A stretch of 29,803 nucleotides of DNA from Brevibacterium picturae. GTDB taxonomy: Bacteria > Actinomycetota > Actinomycetes > Actinomycetales > Brevibacteriaceae. Below the pieces are notes generated by a model. That model worked only from the letters and a program-made list of their open reading frames with translations, was not told the origin of the DNA and did no database searches. This document shows positions 1 through 7,390 of this stretch, piece after piece. Location of the stretch: assembly GCF_030453725.1 (NCBI RefSeq), contig NZ_JAKDJU010000019.1, positions 1-29,803 on the forward strand, in the 5' to 3' direction. Position 1 is the first letter of the stretch. Each line of letters begins with the position of its first letter. Position numbers and translations under genes: made by a program.

Positions 1-37
1 CCTGCGCTGAGGCACGGCTGAGTCAGGCCATGCCGAA

Positions 38-871
38 TCAGGTGGCCGCGAGCACCCCGGTGCCCAGCAGGACGTAGAGCACGATGCCCAGTGCCACGCG
101 GTACCAGACGAAGAGAGCGAAGGACTTCGTCTTGACGTAGCCGAGGAACCAGTGGATGACGAGGAGTCCGAGTCCGAAGGCAATGATCGTGGCCAGGATT
201 GTGGGTCCCCAGCCGATGACCATCTCCTCGCTGCCGATCGTCTGGAAGACAGAGTAGAAGCCTGATCCCAGAACCGCGGGTATGGCGAGCAGGAAAGAAT
301 ATCGAGCGGCGGCGGGACGGTCGAAGCCCATGAAACGGCCGGCCATGATCGTGCCGCCCGACCGCGACACGCCCGGGACGAGGGCCAACGCCTGAGCGAG
401 ACCGTAGACGATGCCCTGTCCCCAGGTCATATCCTCGAGGGTGCGCTCCCTCTTGCCCACCCAGTCGGCGAGGCCGATGATGAGACCGAAGACGATGAGC
501 ATGGTCGCGGTGATCCACAGACTGCGCAGGGCACCCTGGATCGCGTCCTCGAACAGCAGGCCGAGGATGACGATCGGAATCGAACCGACGATGATCAGCC
601 AGCCCAGTCGGACCTCGGGATCCTTGCGGTCGTGCTTGCCGACCAGGGCCTTGCACCACTTGGAGATGATCGAGACGATATCGCGCCAGAAGTAGACGAC
701 GACAGCGGCCTCGGTGCCGATCTGAATGATCGCAGTGAAGAACGCACCCGGATCCTGGCCCGGCAGCATGAACTCACCGACGATGCGCACGTGTGCCGAG
801 GATGAGATCGGCAGAAATTCCGTCAGTGCCTGAACGATGCCGAGCACTGCGGCGACCAACCAGTCGTACAT
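38..871 (-). CDS. uppP: Undecaprenyl-diphosphate phosphatase (UppP/BacA)
   Basis: Integral membrane phosphatase that converts undecaprenyl diphosphate to undecaprenyl phosphate, recycling the lipid carrier for peptidoglycan and other wall polymers. The 277-residue product has the usual length and both family signatures: Q14-ALT-E18 followed by FLPISSSAH near the N-terminus, and PGVSRSGGT at about residues 166-174. Several hydrophobic helices cover the rest (about 95-135, 150-170, 185-210, 220-270). The ATG at 871 is preceded by an AGGAG ribosome binding site (CTAGGAGACGC before the start), so unlike many neighbours it has a leader. It is divergent from the aldo/keto reductase gene. Family assignment is secure from the motifs. 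Confidence 0.96.
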   Translation of the reverse strand: MYDWLVAAVLGIVQALTEFLPISSSAHVRIVGEFMLPGQDPGAFFTAIIQIGTEAAVVVYFWRDIVSIISKWCKALVGKHDRKDPEVRLGWLIIVGSIPIVILGLLFEDAIQGALRSLWITATMLIVFGLIIGLADWVGKRERTLEDMTWGQGIVYGLAQALALVPGVSRSGGTIMAGRFMGFDRPAAARYSFLLAIPAVLGSGFYSVFQTIGSEEMVIGWGPTILATIIAFGLGLLVIHWFLGYVKTKSFALFVWYRVALGIVLYVLLGTGVLAAT

Positions 872-926
872 GCGTCTCCTAGAGAAAGCGGTGTGGGAAC
901 AAAACCACGGTAGTCGCCGAATCAGG

Positions 927-932
927 TAACCT
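927..932 (+). promoter_or_regulatory. -10 element (TAACCT), probably leaderless
   Basis: TAACCT lies 8 nt before the ATG at 941, with no Shine-Dalgarno sequence between. Transcription would start at or next to the start codon. No convincing -35 hexamer is seen. Confidence 0.55.
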
Positions 933-940
933 CAACAACC

Positions 941-1843
941 ATGAAGCAACAACGCCTCGGCAGCACCGGTCTTGATGTCAGCGATGTGGGTCTCGGCACA
1001 TTCGAGTGGGGACACCGGGTCGACGTTCCGGTCGCACAGCGGCTCGTCGATGACTACGTCGCCGCTGGTGGGAACCTCATCGAGCTTCCCACCTCCGGAG
1101 TGCACGCGACCGGAGTGCTGTCTCAGCTGAGTCTTCCTGAGCAGATCATGCTGGTTGCCCGAGTGGGCGTGTCCATGAGTGAGTCATCCCACATCGAGGT
1201 GGGTCTGGGCCGGGCCCGCATCCTCAACCAGGTGGATGCGCTGCTGGCGGCCACCGGTCGTTCCCACATCGACGTGCTCATCCTCGATGTCTTCGATCCT
1301 GAGGTGGACAGGGCAGAGACCGCCTCGGCGATCGATACCCTGCTCACATTGGGCAAGATCCGCTACGTCGGCGTATCCCACCATGCCGGTTGGGAGTTGG
1401 CGGAGATGCGCGGAGCAGGAGTGCCGATCGCCTGCGCCATCGCCGAATACTCCCTGTTGAACAGGGAGGCAGAGGACGATCTGCTTCCTGCCGCGAACTA
1501 CGCGGGCGTGGGCCTCATCGCCGGTGCCGGCCTGGGCAGGGGAGTGCTGAGTGACAAGTATCGTCGGGGAACCCCACAGGACTCACGCTTCGCCGCAGGC
1601 GAACTCTCCGACTATGTCGGTGCCTATCTCGATGAACGATCGACTCGGGTGCTGGCTGGAGTCCGCAAAGCCGCAGCGGCACTGGGCGTGACCGCTGCCG
1701 ACATCGCGTTGGCCTTCAACAGGTATCAGGGTGTGGCGTCTTCACTGGTCTCTGCCCGCACGCCTGAACAATTGGCTCAGGTGCTCGACAGTGACGTCGA
1801 ACTCGAACCCGAGATCGCCGAGGTGCTCGACCAGATATCCTGA
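941..1843 (+). CDS. Aldo/keto reductase family protein, catalytic tetrad degenerate
   Basis: The 300-residue protein aligns by eye along its length to the aldo/keto reductase TIM-barrel family: an RLGSTGLDVSDVGLGT-type N-terminus, GKIRYVGVSHHAGW (about 137-151), and a C-terminal RTPEQLAQVLDS segment typical of the NADPH-binding end. The four catalytic positions of classical AKRs (Asp, Tyr, Lys, His) appear as Glu48, no Tyr near 52-55, Arg74 and Asp116, so normal carbonyl reduction is doubtful. It is monocistronic, divergent from uppP and convergent with the next gene. It could be a binding protein or an enzyme with changed chemistry; the substrate is unknown. Confidence 0.85.
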   Translation: MKQQRLGSTGLDVSDVGLGTFEWGHRVDVPVAQRLVDDYVAAGGNLIELPTSGVHATGVLSQLSLPEQIMLVARVGVSMSESSHIEVGLGRARILNQVDALLAATGRSHIDVLILDVFDPEVDRAETASAIDTLLTLGKIRYVGVSHHAGWELAEMRGAGVPIACAIAEYSLLNREAEDDLLPAANYAGVGLIAGAGLGRGVLSDKYRRGTPQDSRFAAGELSDYVGAYLDERSTRVLAGVRKAAAALGVTAADIALAFNRYQGVASSLVSARTPEQLAQVLDSDVELEPEIAEVLDQIS

Positions 1844-1860
1844 GAGTTCAGGATTGCCGG

Positions 1861-1884
1861 GGTCTCAGCCGGTTCGGGGAGACC
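1861..1884. terminator. Hairpin between convergent genes, likely bidirectional terminator
   Basis: GGTCTC (1861-1866) pairs perfectly with GAGACC (1879-1884), and inside them CCG (1869-1871) pairs with CGG (1875-1877) around a GTT loop. It sits exactly between the aldo/keto reductase stop and the stop codon of the opposite-strand gene. There is no U-tract on either side. Confidence 0.5.
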
Positions 1885-2166
1885 TCAGTCGTCGGGTTCA
1901 TCGTCGTCGACGGAGAAGTCCCCGTCGAGCTCATTGTCTTCGTCGTCCTCTTTGGCGTCTTCGACATCGTCGAAGAGTTCGAATGGGGTGACCTCGTCAT
2001 ACGCGGTGTAGATCGCGTCTTCATAGATTTCGAAGGCATCGGCCAAGGCCATGTAGGCGGCTTCGACACGAGGATCTTGGTCTCCATTGCGGTGTGCGGA
2101 TGCAGCGAAGTGTTCTCCCACTGCTTCGAGGAATGCGTCCAGGGCCTCACGAGGATCAGTGCTCAT
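1885..2166 (-). CDS. Small acidic conserved-looking protein
   Basis: A 93-residue protein with no signal peptide or membrane segment. Residues 1-63 look like an amphipathic helical bundle (EALDAFLEAVGEHF, VEAAYMALADAFEIYEDAIYTAYDE), followed by TPFELFDD and a very acidic tail (about 65-93, mostly Asp and Glu). I recognise the general type from Micrococcales genomes next to DUF3090/mshC regions but cannot assign a function. The ATG at 2166 follows a TACATT -10 element by 6 nt, so the mRNA is probably leaderless. It is divergent from the DUF3090 gene. Confidence 0.75.
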   Translation of the reverse strand: MSTDPREALDAFLEAVGEHFAASAHRNGDQDPRVEAAYMALADAFEIYEDAIYTAYDEVTPFELFDDVEDAKEDDEDNELDGDFSVDDDEPDD

Positions 2167-2172
2167 GACTCA

Positions 2173-2178
2173 AATGTA
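2173..2178 (-). promoter_or_regulatory. -10 element (TACATT) for the acidic protein
   Basis: On the minus strand TACATT is followed by TGAGTC and then the ATG at 2166. The 6-nt gap and lack of a ribosome binding site indicate a leaderless transcript. Confidence 0.55.
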
Positions 2179-2211
2179 TCCCAGTGAAGTCGGACATGTA
2201 AGTCTTTGAAC

Positions 2212-2217
2212 TAGGCT
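2212..2217 (+). promoter_or_regulatory. -10 element (TAGGCT) for DUF3090 gene
   Basis: TAGGCT lies 6 nt before the ATG at 2224 with no Shine-Dalgarno sequence, giving a leaderless start. The same hexamer precedes mshC and the M50 protease gene. Confidence 0.6.
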
Positions 2218-2223
2218 GAAGCC

Positions 2224-2787
2224 ATGGCAGCTTTGTACGACCACCCCACCCCAGAACGATTCGTCGTCGGCACGATCGGTCTGCCCGGCGAGCGCACGTT
2301 CCTTCTGCAGGCGAAATCAGGAACCGCTCTGACCACAGTGGTGGTGGAGAAGGAGCAGGTCGAGATCCTCGCCGATCGGGTCACTGAACTCCTCGATATG
2401 GTCATGGTCAAGGACCCTGCGGCGCGAGTGCCCCAGTCTGCGATCGACGAACGCATCGACAATGCCGGCCTCAACGTTCCGATCGAACCCGAATTCCGAG
2501 TCGGCACCATGAGCCTCGGCTGGGACACGGTCGCCCATGAACTCGTGGTCGAATGCTTCGAACTCACCGAAGAGGATGCTCAGACGGGCACCTCGGCGGA
2601 ACCTGACGACGATGAGGTCGAAAGGGACGTGCTGCGCATCGTCCTCGACGCCGCCGGTTCTCGTGAATTCGCCCGCCGGGCCGATCAGGTCGTGTCCGCC
2701 GGTCGGGGCGACTGCCCCTTCTGCTCGCTGCCGCTGGAGCCCGAGGGCCACCTGTGCCCCCGTGCCAACGGCATCGCGCGTGTGTGA
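2224..2787 (+). CDS. DUF3090 family protein
   Basis: The 187-residue protein matches the actinobacterial DUF3090 family: an N-terminal region with RFVVGTIGLPGERTFLLQA, a central FRVGTMSLGWD segment, and a C-terminal zinc-ribbon-like site with C164-P-F-C167, H176 and C178 followed by PRANG. The role is not known. It is translated just ahead of a SCO1664-like protein (stop at 2785-2787, next start at 2795 or at a GTG overlapping the stop), and mshC follows. This DUF3090-SCO1664-mshC order is common in actinobacteria and suggests a shared pathway, though only MshC has a defined reaction. Confidence 0.92.
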   Translation: MAALYDHPTPERFVVGTIGLPGERTFLLQAKSGTALTTVVVEKEQVEILADRVTELLDMVMVKDPAARVPQSAIDERIDNAGLNVPIEPEFRVGTMSLGWDTVAHELVVECFELTEEDAQTGTSAEPDDDEVERDVLRIVLDAAGSREFARRADQVVSAGRGDCPFCSLPLEPEGHLCPRANGIARV

Positions 2788-2794
2788 CGAAGTG

Positions 2795-3607
2795 ATGCAC
2801 TCTGCTTTCGCCCGACAAGCCCTGGAACAGGGATCCTGCACCGTGATGGGCGCGATCCCGCGGGCCAGCAACGACACCCGTCTCGTGGTCGTCGACCATG
2901 CCGGCACGCACCTCAAAGCCGTGTACAAACCGGCATCGGGGGAGCGACCGCTGGCAGATTTTCCACCTCATTCCCTATCGCTGCGCGAGGTCGCCTCCTA
3001 CCGTCTGAGCGCCCACCTCGACCTCAACGTGGTCCCGCCGACCGTCCTGCGTGGCGATCTGGGAGCAGGGCTCGGATCCCTCCAGGCCTATGTCGAGGAT
3101 TCCGGCGACGACGACGCCGTCACGCTCACCGGGGTCGACGGCATCCCTGCCGATCACACCCCGATGTTCGCTCTGCGCACCGAGGAGGGCACCGACCTGG
3201 TGCTGTCCCACGACACCCGTGACGGGCTTCGGGCGATCGCCTTCTTCGACCTGCTCGCAAACAACGCCGACCGGAAGGCGGGCCACATCATCACCGGCAG
3301 CTACGTGCCGGGCAGCGGCCCGAGCAGCATCGGCACCTACGGCATCGACAACGGTCTGACCTTCCACGCCGAGGAGAAGGTGCGCACCGTCTTGTGGGGT
3401 TTCTCTCGTTCGTCGTTCCGGGTCGAGGAGCTCGACGCCCTCGACGAGGTGGCTCGAATGTCGGCGGAGCTGCGCTCGGTGCTCGATGACTGTCTGGAAG
3501 TCGCGGAGATCGAGAGCCTGCGCGACCGCGCCGAGCAGTTGGCAGAGGCCGGAACCTTCCCCGAACCGCCCGAAGATCGGACCGTCATTCCCTGGCCGCC
3601 GATCTAG
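2795..3607 (+). CDS. SCO1664 family protein (PI3/4-kinase-like fold)
   Basis: I chose the ATG at 2795 (270 residues) because the family usually begins shortly before an ALEQGSCTVMG-like strand; GTG codons at 2780 and 2792 are alternatives that would overlap the DUF3090 stop. Visible kinase-like features are K45 in AVYKPASGERPL, E65 in SLREVASYRL, N157-A-D159-R160-K in LLANNADRKAGH, and G183-I-D185-N-G in YGIDNGLTFH. These match the nucleotide- and metal-binding positions of the PI3K/PI4K/HipA-like fold. The frame is open further upstream to 2537, but that part overlaps DUF3090. Substrate is unknown; the context links it to mycothiol synthesis only by proximity. Confidence 0.85.
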   Translation: MHSAFARQALEQGSCTVMGAIPRASNDTRLVVVDHAGTHLKAVYKPASGERPLADFPPHSLSLREVASYRLSAHLDLNVVPPTVLRGDLGAGLGSLQAYVEDSGDDDAVTLTGVDGIPADHTPMFALRTEEGTDLVLSHDTRDGLRAIAFFDLLANNADRKAGHIITGSYVPGSGPSSIGTYGIDNGLTFHAEEKVRTVLWGFSRSSFRVEELDALDEVARMSAELRSVLDDCLEVAEIESLRDRAEQLAEAGTFPEPPEDRTVIPWPPI

Positions 3608-3654
3608 GAAGAGCAGTGCCGGAGGCAGGAGGTGCCGTTCTGCTATGACTCGGT

Positions 3655-3660
3655 TAGGCT
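3655..3660 (+). promoter_or_regulatory. -10 element (TAGGCT) for mshC
   Basis: TAGGCT lies 7 nt before the GTG at 3668. There is no ribosome binding site, so the transcript is probably leaderless and starts at the GTG. This supports the GTG over the upstream ATG at 3632. Confidence 0.6.
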
Positions 3661-3667
3661 GGTCTGC

Positions 3668-4927
3668 GTGAAGTCATGGTCCGAACCTCAGCTACCCCGC
3701 CTCACCAGCTCCGGAAAGGTGCCGACAGTCTTCGACACCGGCACTCGGAGCCCACGCAGACTCAAAGGGCGTGACCAGGCGGCCGGTCTCTATGTATGTG
3801 GAATCACCCCGTACGACGCCACCCATCTCGGTCACGCGGCAACCTATGTCGCCTTCGACCTGCTCAACCGGGTATGGCGCGACGCGGGCCTCGACGTCGT
3901 CTATGTGCAGAACACGACCGACGTCGATGACCCGCTGCTCGAACGCGCCGCTGCCACAGGAGTCGACTGGCAAGAGCTCGCCGAATCGCAGATCGAGCTG
4001 TTCCGGCAGGACATGAGCGCACTGCGCGTGCTTCCGCCCCGGAGCTACATCGGCGTCGTCGAGTCGGTCGAGCAGATCGTCACAGCGGTCGAGGACCTCG
4101 TCGAATCGCGAGCCGCCTACACACTCGACAACGGAGATGTGTACTACCGCGTCTCAACCCCGATCCATCCGGCTTTCGGCAGCGTCAGCCACGATGACCG
4201 GGCCACGATGGCCAAGCTCTCCGCCGAACGCGGCGGCGACCCGGAGACACCTGGCAAGGACAACGAGATCGATCCTCTGCTGTGGAAAGCCGCACGCGAG
4301 GGCGAACCGTCCTGGGACGGCGGAAAGCTCGGCCCGGGTCGCCCCGGTTGGCACATCGAATGCACCGTCATCGCCAACAACCATGCAGGGCTGCCCGTCG
4401 ACGTTCAGGGCGGCGGCAGCGACCTCGTGTTCCCGCACCACGAAATGAGCGCAGCACATGCAGCGGCGTGGAAGCAGGCACCGCTGGCCCGGACCTATAT
4501 GCACACAGGCATGGTCGGCTACCAGGGCGAGAAGATGAGCAAGTCGAAGGGCAACCTCGTCCTCGTCTCAAAGCTGCGCGAACAGGGCGTCGACCCCATG
4601 GTGATCCGCACAGTGCTGCTGTCGAACCACTATCGCAGCGACTGGATCTTCACCGACGATCTGCTCGAATCCGCCTCGGCGCGACTGCAGGCCTGGAAGC
4701 ATGCGGCAATGTGCGAGGCCGAGTGCCGGGAGGGGCTGCGCGGACACATCATCGGTCTGCTGCGCGAATCTCTGGCCGATGACCTCGACAGTCCCCGCGC
4801 CTTGGGCATCCTCGACGAATGGGCCGAACACTATGCGGACTCGCCCGCGGCAGAGACCGCGCCGGTCTGCGGTGATCGGGTCGCAGACGCCGTCGATGCC
4901 CTCCTCGGCATCGACCTGCACGCCTGA
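3668..4927 (+). CDS. mshC: Cysteine:1D-myo-inosityl glucosaminide ligase (mycothiol synthesis)
   Basis: MshC joins L-cysteine, via cysteinyl-adenylate, to GlcN-inositol in mycothiol biosynthesis. The 419-residue product is a class-I synthetase fold: C44 in YVCGITPYD and the HIGH-type motif H53-LGH56, a catalytic GWHIECTVIA stretch with C232, H257-H258 in FPHHEM for zinc binding, and KMSKS at 289-293. It is the short MshC form, not cysteinyl-tRNA synthetase, as shown by TPYDATHLGHAATY and the absence of the tRNA anticodon-binding C-terminal domain. The frame opens at 3632, but known family N-termini (xSWxxPxxP) and the -10 element place the start at GTG 3668. It is convergent with the PAC2 gene, with 57 bp between. 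Confidence 0.95.
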   Translation: MKSWSEPQLPRLTSSGKVPTVFDTGTRSPRRLKGRDQAAGLYVCGITPYDATHLGHAATYVAFDLLNRVWRDAGLDVVYVQNTTDVDDPLLERAAATGVDWQELAESQIELFRQDMSALRVLPPRSYIGVVESVEQIVTAVEDLVESRAAYTLDNGDVYYRVSTPIHPAFGSVSHDDRATMAKLSAERGGDPETPGKDNEIDPLLWKAAREGEPSWDGGKLGPGRPGWHIECTVIANNHAGLPVDVQGGGSDLVFPHHEMSAAHAAAWKQAPLARTYMHTGMVGYQGEKMSKSKGNLVLVSKLREQGVDPMVIRTVLLSNHYRSDWIFTDDLLESASARLQAWKHAAMCEAECREGLRGHIIGLLRESLADDLDSPRALGILDEWAEHYADSPAAETAPVCGDRVADAVDALLGIDLHA

Positions 4928-4984
4928 GAGCCTCCGACCGCTTCCTCCGCGCCTCCGGCTCAGAGACGCGGCTTCGCGGCCTGC

Positions 4985-5815
4985 TCATCTCTCGCGGCCG
5001 CGTTTGCGCAGGTAGCGCTCGAATTCGGCGGCGATCGCATCGCCGCTGGCTTCGGGCAGCTCCGTGGAATCATTGAGCTGCTCGAGTCCCTTGAGCAGCT
5101 CGACGAGGTGCGGGTTGAGAGCAACCAGTTCATCGGCACCGAGTTCCCAGGCTCGGCTCTCCTCCTCGAGGATGGGGATGTCGATCTCGAGGCCCGTGTG
5201 TTTCTCCACTGCTGAGGCCAAGGCCAGTTCCGCCTTGGGCGAGGGGGAGTCGGTGAGGTAGTCGGGCACGCCCACCCACAGGTTGATCGCATGCAGCCCT
5301 CTCCTGTCGCATTCGACGCCGAGGAGGCCGAGGATGCCGATCGGGCCCGCATAGCCGTTGACCTCGATGTCCAGATCCGCGGCAAGCGATGCATCCTCGG
5401 TGTTCGCGACGACGGGCAGAGGTCGCGTGTGCGGGACCTCCGCATGCAGACCTCCGAGCAGGACCACACGATCAGCGGCGGTGACCTCGGAGAGGATGAG
5501 TGAGAGGAATTCGCGCCATTTCAGTCCTGGCTCGTGTCCTTGGATGACGGTGACCGGTGTGCCCAGACGCTGCCCTCGGTGGATTTCGATTCCCGGCCAC
5601 GCAATTGCGGCCCGACCCGTTTCGTCCCGAACGATCTCAGGCTCTGAGAATCTGAACTCGTAGAAGCCGTCGGTGTCCAAGATCTCACTGTCGCCGAGTC
5701 CCCATGCCTCGATGAGATCCTTGACCAGTGAACTGGCGGCCTCGGAGGCATCCGCGTCCTGTCCCTCGAAGGCGATGAACACGAGTGCCCCGGACCCTGA
5801 TGGAAGAAAAGTCAT
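4985..5815 (-). CDS. PAC2 family protein
   Basis: The 276-residue product matches the bacterial PAC2 family, named after the eukaryotic proteasome assembly chaperone 2 fold. Diagnostic stretches are GALVFIAFEGQDADASEAAS at the N-terminus, PVTVIQGHEPGLKWREF (about 94-110), VVLLGGLHAEVPHTRPLPV (about 122-140), and a helical C-terminus ending KRGRER. The function of the bacterial family is unresolved, and its distribution does not follow that of the 20S proteasome, so I do not tie it to the proteasome locus. The ATG at 5815 follows a TAATCT element by 6 nt. It is divergent from the HAD gene, with only 22 bp between the two start codons. Confidence 0.88.
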   Translation of the reverse strand: MTFLPSGSGALVFIAFEGQDADASEAASSLVKDLIEAWGLGDSEILDTDGFYEFRFSEPEIVRDETGRAAIAWPGIEIHRGQRLGTPVTVIQGHEPGLKWREFLSLILSEVTAADRVVLLGGLHAEVPHTRPLPVVANTEDASLAADLDIEVNGYAGPIGILGLLGVECDRRGLHAINLWVGVPDYLTDSPSPKAELALASAVEKHTGLEIDIPILEEESRAWELGADELVALNPHLVELLKGLEQLNDSTELPEASGDAIAAEFERYLRKRGRER

Positions 5816-5821
5816 GGTTCA

Positions 5822-5831
5822 AGATTACGCT
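5822..5831. promoter_or_regulatory. Overlapping divergent -10 elements for PAC2 and HAD genes
   Basis: Minus strand: TAATCT (5822-5827), then TGAACC, then ATG at 5815. Plus strand: TACGCT (5826-5831), then GGAATC, then ATG at 5838. The two hexamers share positions 5826-5827, and each has a 6-nt gap to its start codon and no ribosome binding site. Both transcripts should be leaderless. Confidence 0.6.
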
Positions 5832-5837
5832 GGAATC

Positions 5838-6497
5838 ATGACGAATCCTGCCGCAGTCCTCTGGGACATGGACGGAACTCTGGTCGATACGGAACCGTAC
5901 TGGATCAGAGCCGAGACCGAACTGATGAACGCACACGGAATCGCCTGGAGCGAAGAGCAGGGCTTGGAGTTCGTGGGCAACGATCTGCTCACCTCCGCGG
6001 CGATGATGCAGGACGCCGGACTTGACCTGCCGGCGGCGGTCATCGTCGACACGCTGCTCAACGAGGTCGTGGAGAAGATCGAGGAGGCAGTGCCGTTTCG
6101 ACCCGGGGCCCTTGAGTTCCTCGCTGCGATCGTCACCGCCGGCATCCCGTGCGTGATGGTCACGATGTCCTACCGGCGTCTCGCCGAGGCGGTCATTGCG
6201 GCGTGTCCGGCTCACAGTTTCGTCGGGCTCGTCTCCGGGGACGAGGTCAGCGCCGGCAAACCCGACCCCGAGCCTTACCTGACGGGCGCGGCGCTGCTCG
6301 GGCTGGAGCCGGGAACCTGCGTGGCTCTCGAAGACTCAAGGCCCGGTCTGGCCAGCGCGGAGGCAGCAGGAACCATCGCCATCGGGGTGCCGCACCTGGT
6401 CGACCTCGAGGAACGCCCGGGTCGGATCCTGTGGTCCAGCCTGGAAGGACGCTCCGTTGCCGACCTGAGGGAGCTCACGCCCCGACTATCCGTGTGA
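5838..6497 (+). CDS. HAD superfamily phosphatase (beta-phosphoglucomutase-like)
   Basis: The 219-residue protein has all four HAD motifs: D10-M-D12-GT (motif I), VT109-MSY (motif II), K141 in SAGKPDPEPYL (motif III), and VALEDSRPG with E165-D166 (motif IV). The alpha-helical cap inserted after motif I (about 20-85) is the C1 type of the beta-phosphoglucomutase/GPH subgroup, so it is a cytosolic sugar-phosphate or nucleotide phosphatase or mutase; the substrate cannot be read. The frame is open from 5673, but that would run across the PAC2 start, and the ATG at 5838 follows a -10 element by 6 nt. Its last 23 bp overlap the end of the convergent RecB-family gene. Confidence 0.93.
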   Translation: MTNPAAVLWDMDGTLVDTEPYWIRAETELMNAHGIAWSEEQGLEFVGNDLLTSAAMMQDAGLDLPAAVIVDTLLNEVVEKIEEAVPFRPGALEFLAAIVTAGIPCVMVTMSYRRLAEAVIAACPAHSFVGLVSGDEVSAGKPDPEPYLTGAALLGLEPGTCVALEDSRPGLASAEAAGTIAIGVPHLVDLEERPGRILWSSLEGRSVADLRELTPRLSV

Positions 6498-7284
6498 TCT
6501 CCGGTGTCGGCGGGGGAGTGTTGCCCCACGCCGGACACAGCGGTTTGAACGTGCACCAATTGCACAACGGTGACTTCTTAGGACGCCAGCGATCCGCCTC
6601 GGCGGAGGCGATGATGTCCTTCCAGATCGACTCGATCTCGAATTGCGTGCGTTCGATGTCACCCATCGTGGGATGGGACTTGAGGATGGACTGCGATCCC
6701 AGGTACATGAGCTGGAGCGTGTGCACGAGCTCACCTGTGAGGCGATACTCGACGAGGGCGTAGAAGCCCATCTGGAAATTCGCTTCCCTGCCGTACTGCG
6801 GTTTGGGCTGCTTGCCGGTCTTGTAGTCGACGAGACGCTTCTCACCGCCGGGGGCGACATCGACCCGATCGATGAAGCCCCGCAGCTCGAGGCCGTTGTC
6901 GAGCTGCGTGCGGACGTATTTCTCCGTCTCATCAGGTTCCAGGTGCTCAGGGAATTCGAGTGTGAAGTAGGCGCGCAGCAGTTTGCCGGCGGTTGTGAAG
7001 AATGTCTCCTGCTCTCGCTCATCGTCGAAGATCGCGAGCACTTCGGGATCCTTTTCGACGAGTTCGTTCCAACTGGGACGCAACAGCGACTCGGCGACAT
7101 CCTGTGTTCGCTGTGCAGCGGGTAAGGCGAAGAGCTTCTCGAGCACAGAATGGACGACGGTCCCTCTGAAAGCGGCCTGGGAGGGCGGTTCCGGCAGCTT
7201 GTCGATGCTGCGGAAGCGGAATTTCAAGGGACATTGTACGAAGTCGTTGGCCCGTGAGGGCGAAAGACTGATCAGCTCGGCCAT
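6475..7284 (-). CDS. RecB family PD-(D/E)XK exonuclease
   Basis: The 269-residue stand-alone nuclease has the fold seen at the C-terminus of RecB/AddB and in Cas4. Visible active-site residues are H45 in GTVVHSVLEKL, D139 in RGFIDRVD, and D153-Y-K155 in LVDYKTGK. Cys18 (FVQCPLKF) and C241, C244, C250 (LCNWC...LC) form the likely 4Fe-4S site that clamps the ends of the fold. It is widespread in actinobacteria as a single-domain protein of unclear role in DNA repair. No cas genes or repeats are nearby, so it is not Cas4. The ATG at 7284 follows a TAGAGT element by 6 nt. Confidence 0.93.
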   Translation of the reverse strand: MAELISLSPSRANDFVQCPLKFRFRSIDKLPEPPSQAAFRGTVVHSVLEKLFALPAAQRTQDVAESLLRPSWNELVEKDPEVLAIFDDEREQETFFTTAGKLLRAYFTLEFPEHLEPDETEKYVRTQLDNGLELRGFIDRVDVAPGGEKRLVDYKTGKQPKPQYGREANFQMGFYALVEYRLTGELVHTLQLMYLGSQSILKSHPTMGDIERTQFEIESIWKDIIASAEADRWRPKKSPLCNWCTFKPLCPAWGNTPPPTPEITRIVGA

Positions 7285-7290
7285 GGAACC

Positions 7291-7296
7291 ACTCTA
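7291..7296 (-). promoter_or_regulatory. -10 element (TAGAGT) for RecB-family gene
   Basis: On the minus strand TAGAGT is followed by GGTTCC and the ATG at 7284. No ribosome binding site is present, so a leaderless transcript is likely. Confidence 0.55.
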
Positions 7297-7348
7297 ACGA
7301 CTTCGTCTGACACGACGCGTCAGACCATTCTGGCGACCGTGTCGCTGT

Positions 7349-7354
7349 TAGGCT
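7349..7354 (+). promoter_or_regulatory. -10 element (TAGGCT) for M50 protease gene
   Basis: TAGGCT lies 36 nt before the ATG at 7391. An AAGAGG ribosome binding site at 7375-7380 lies 10 nt before the start, so this gene has a conventional leader, unlike many neighbours. Confidence 0.5.
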
Positions 7355-7390
7355 GAGTAGACCCGACCCCAAGCAAGAGGAACTCCTTCG

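Noticed and set aside
1..37. Possible end of another gene before uppP
   Set aside because: Only 37 bp are visible and nothing can be supported.
4928..4984. Terminator between mshC and PAC2
   Set aside because: Only short stems (5 bp GAGCC/GGCTC with a 24-nt loop, and CGCG/CGCG) are visible; not convincing enough to annotate.
4985..5815. PAC2 protein as a remaining proteasome assembly factor
   Set aside because: Bacterial PAC2 proteins share a fold name with the eukaryotic chaperone, but I know of no evidence tying them to the 20S proteasome, and the gene is 8 kb from the locus.
5673..5837. N-terminal extension of the HAD protein by 55 codons
   Set aside because: It would overlap the PAC2 start region on the other strand; the family N-terminus and the -10 element place the start at 5838.
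6475..7284. Cas4 or CRISPR-associated nuclease
   Set aside because: Fold and iron-sulfur cysteines are Cas4-like, but there are no cas genes or repeat arrays in the window and the RecB-family stand-alone form is common in actinobacteria.
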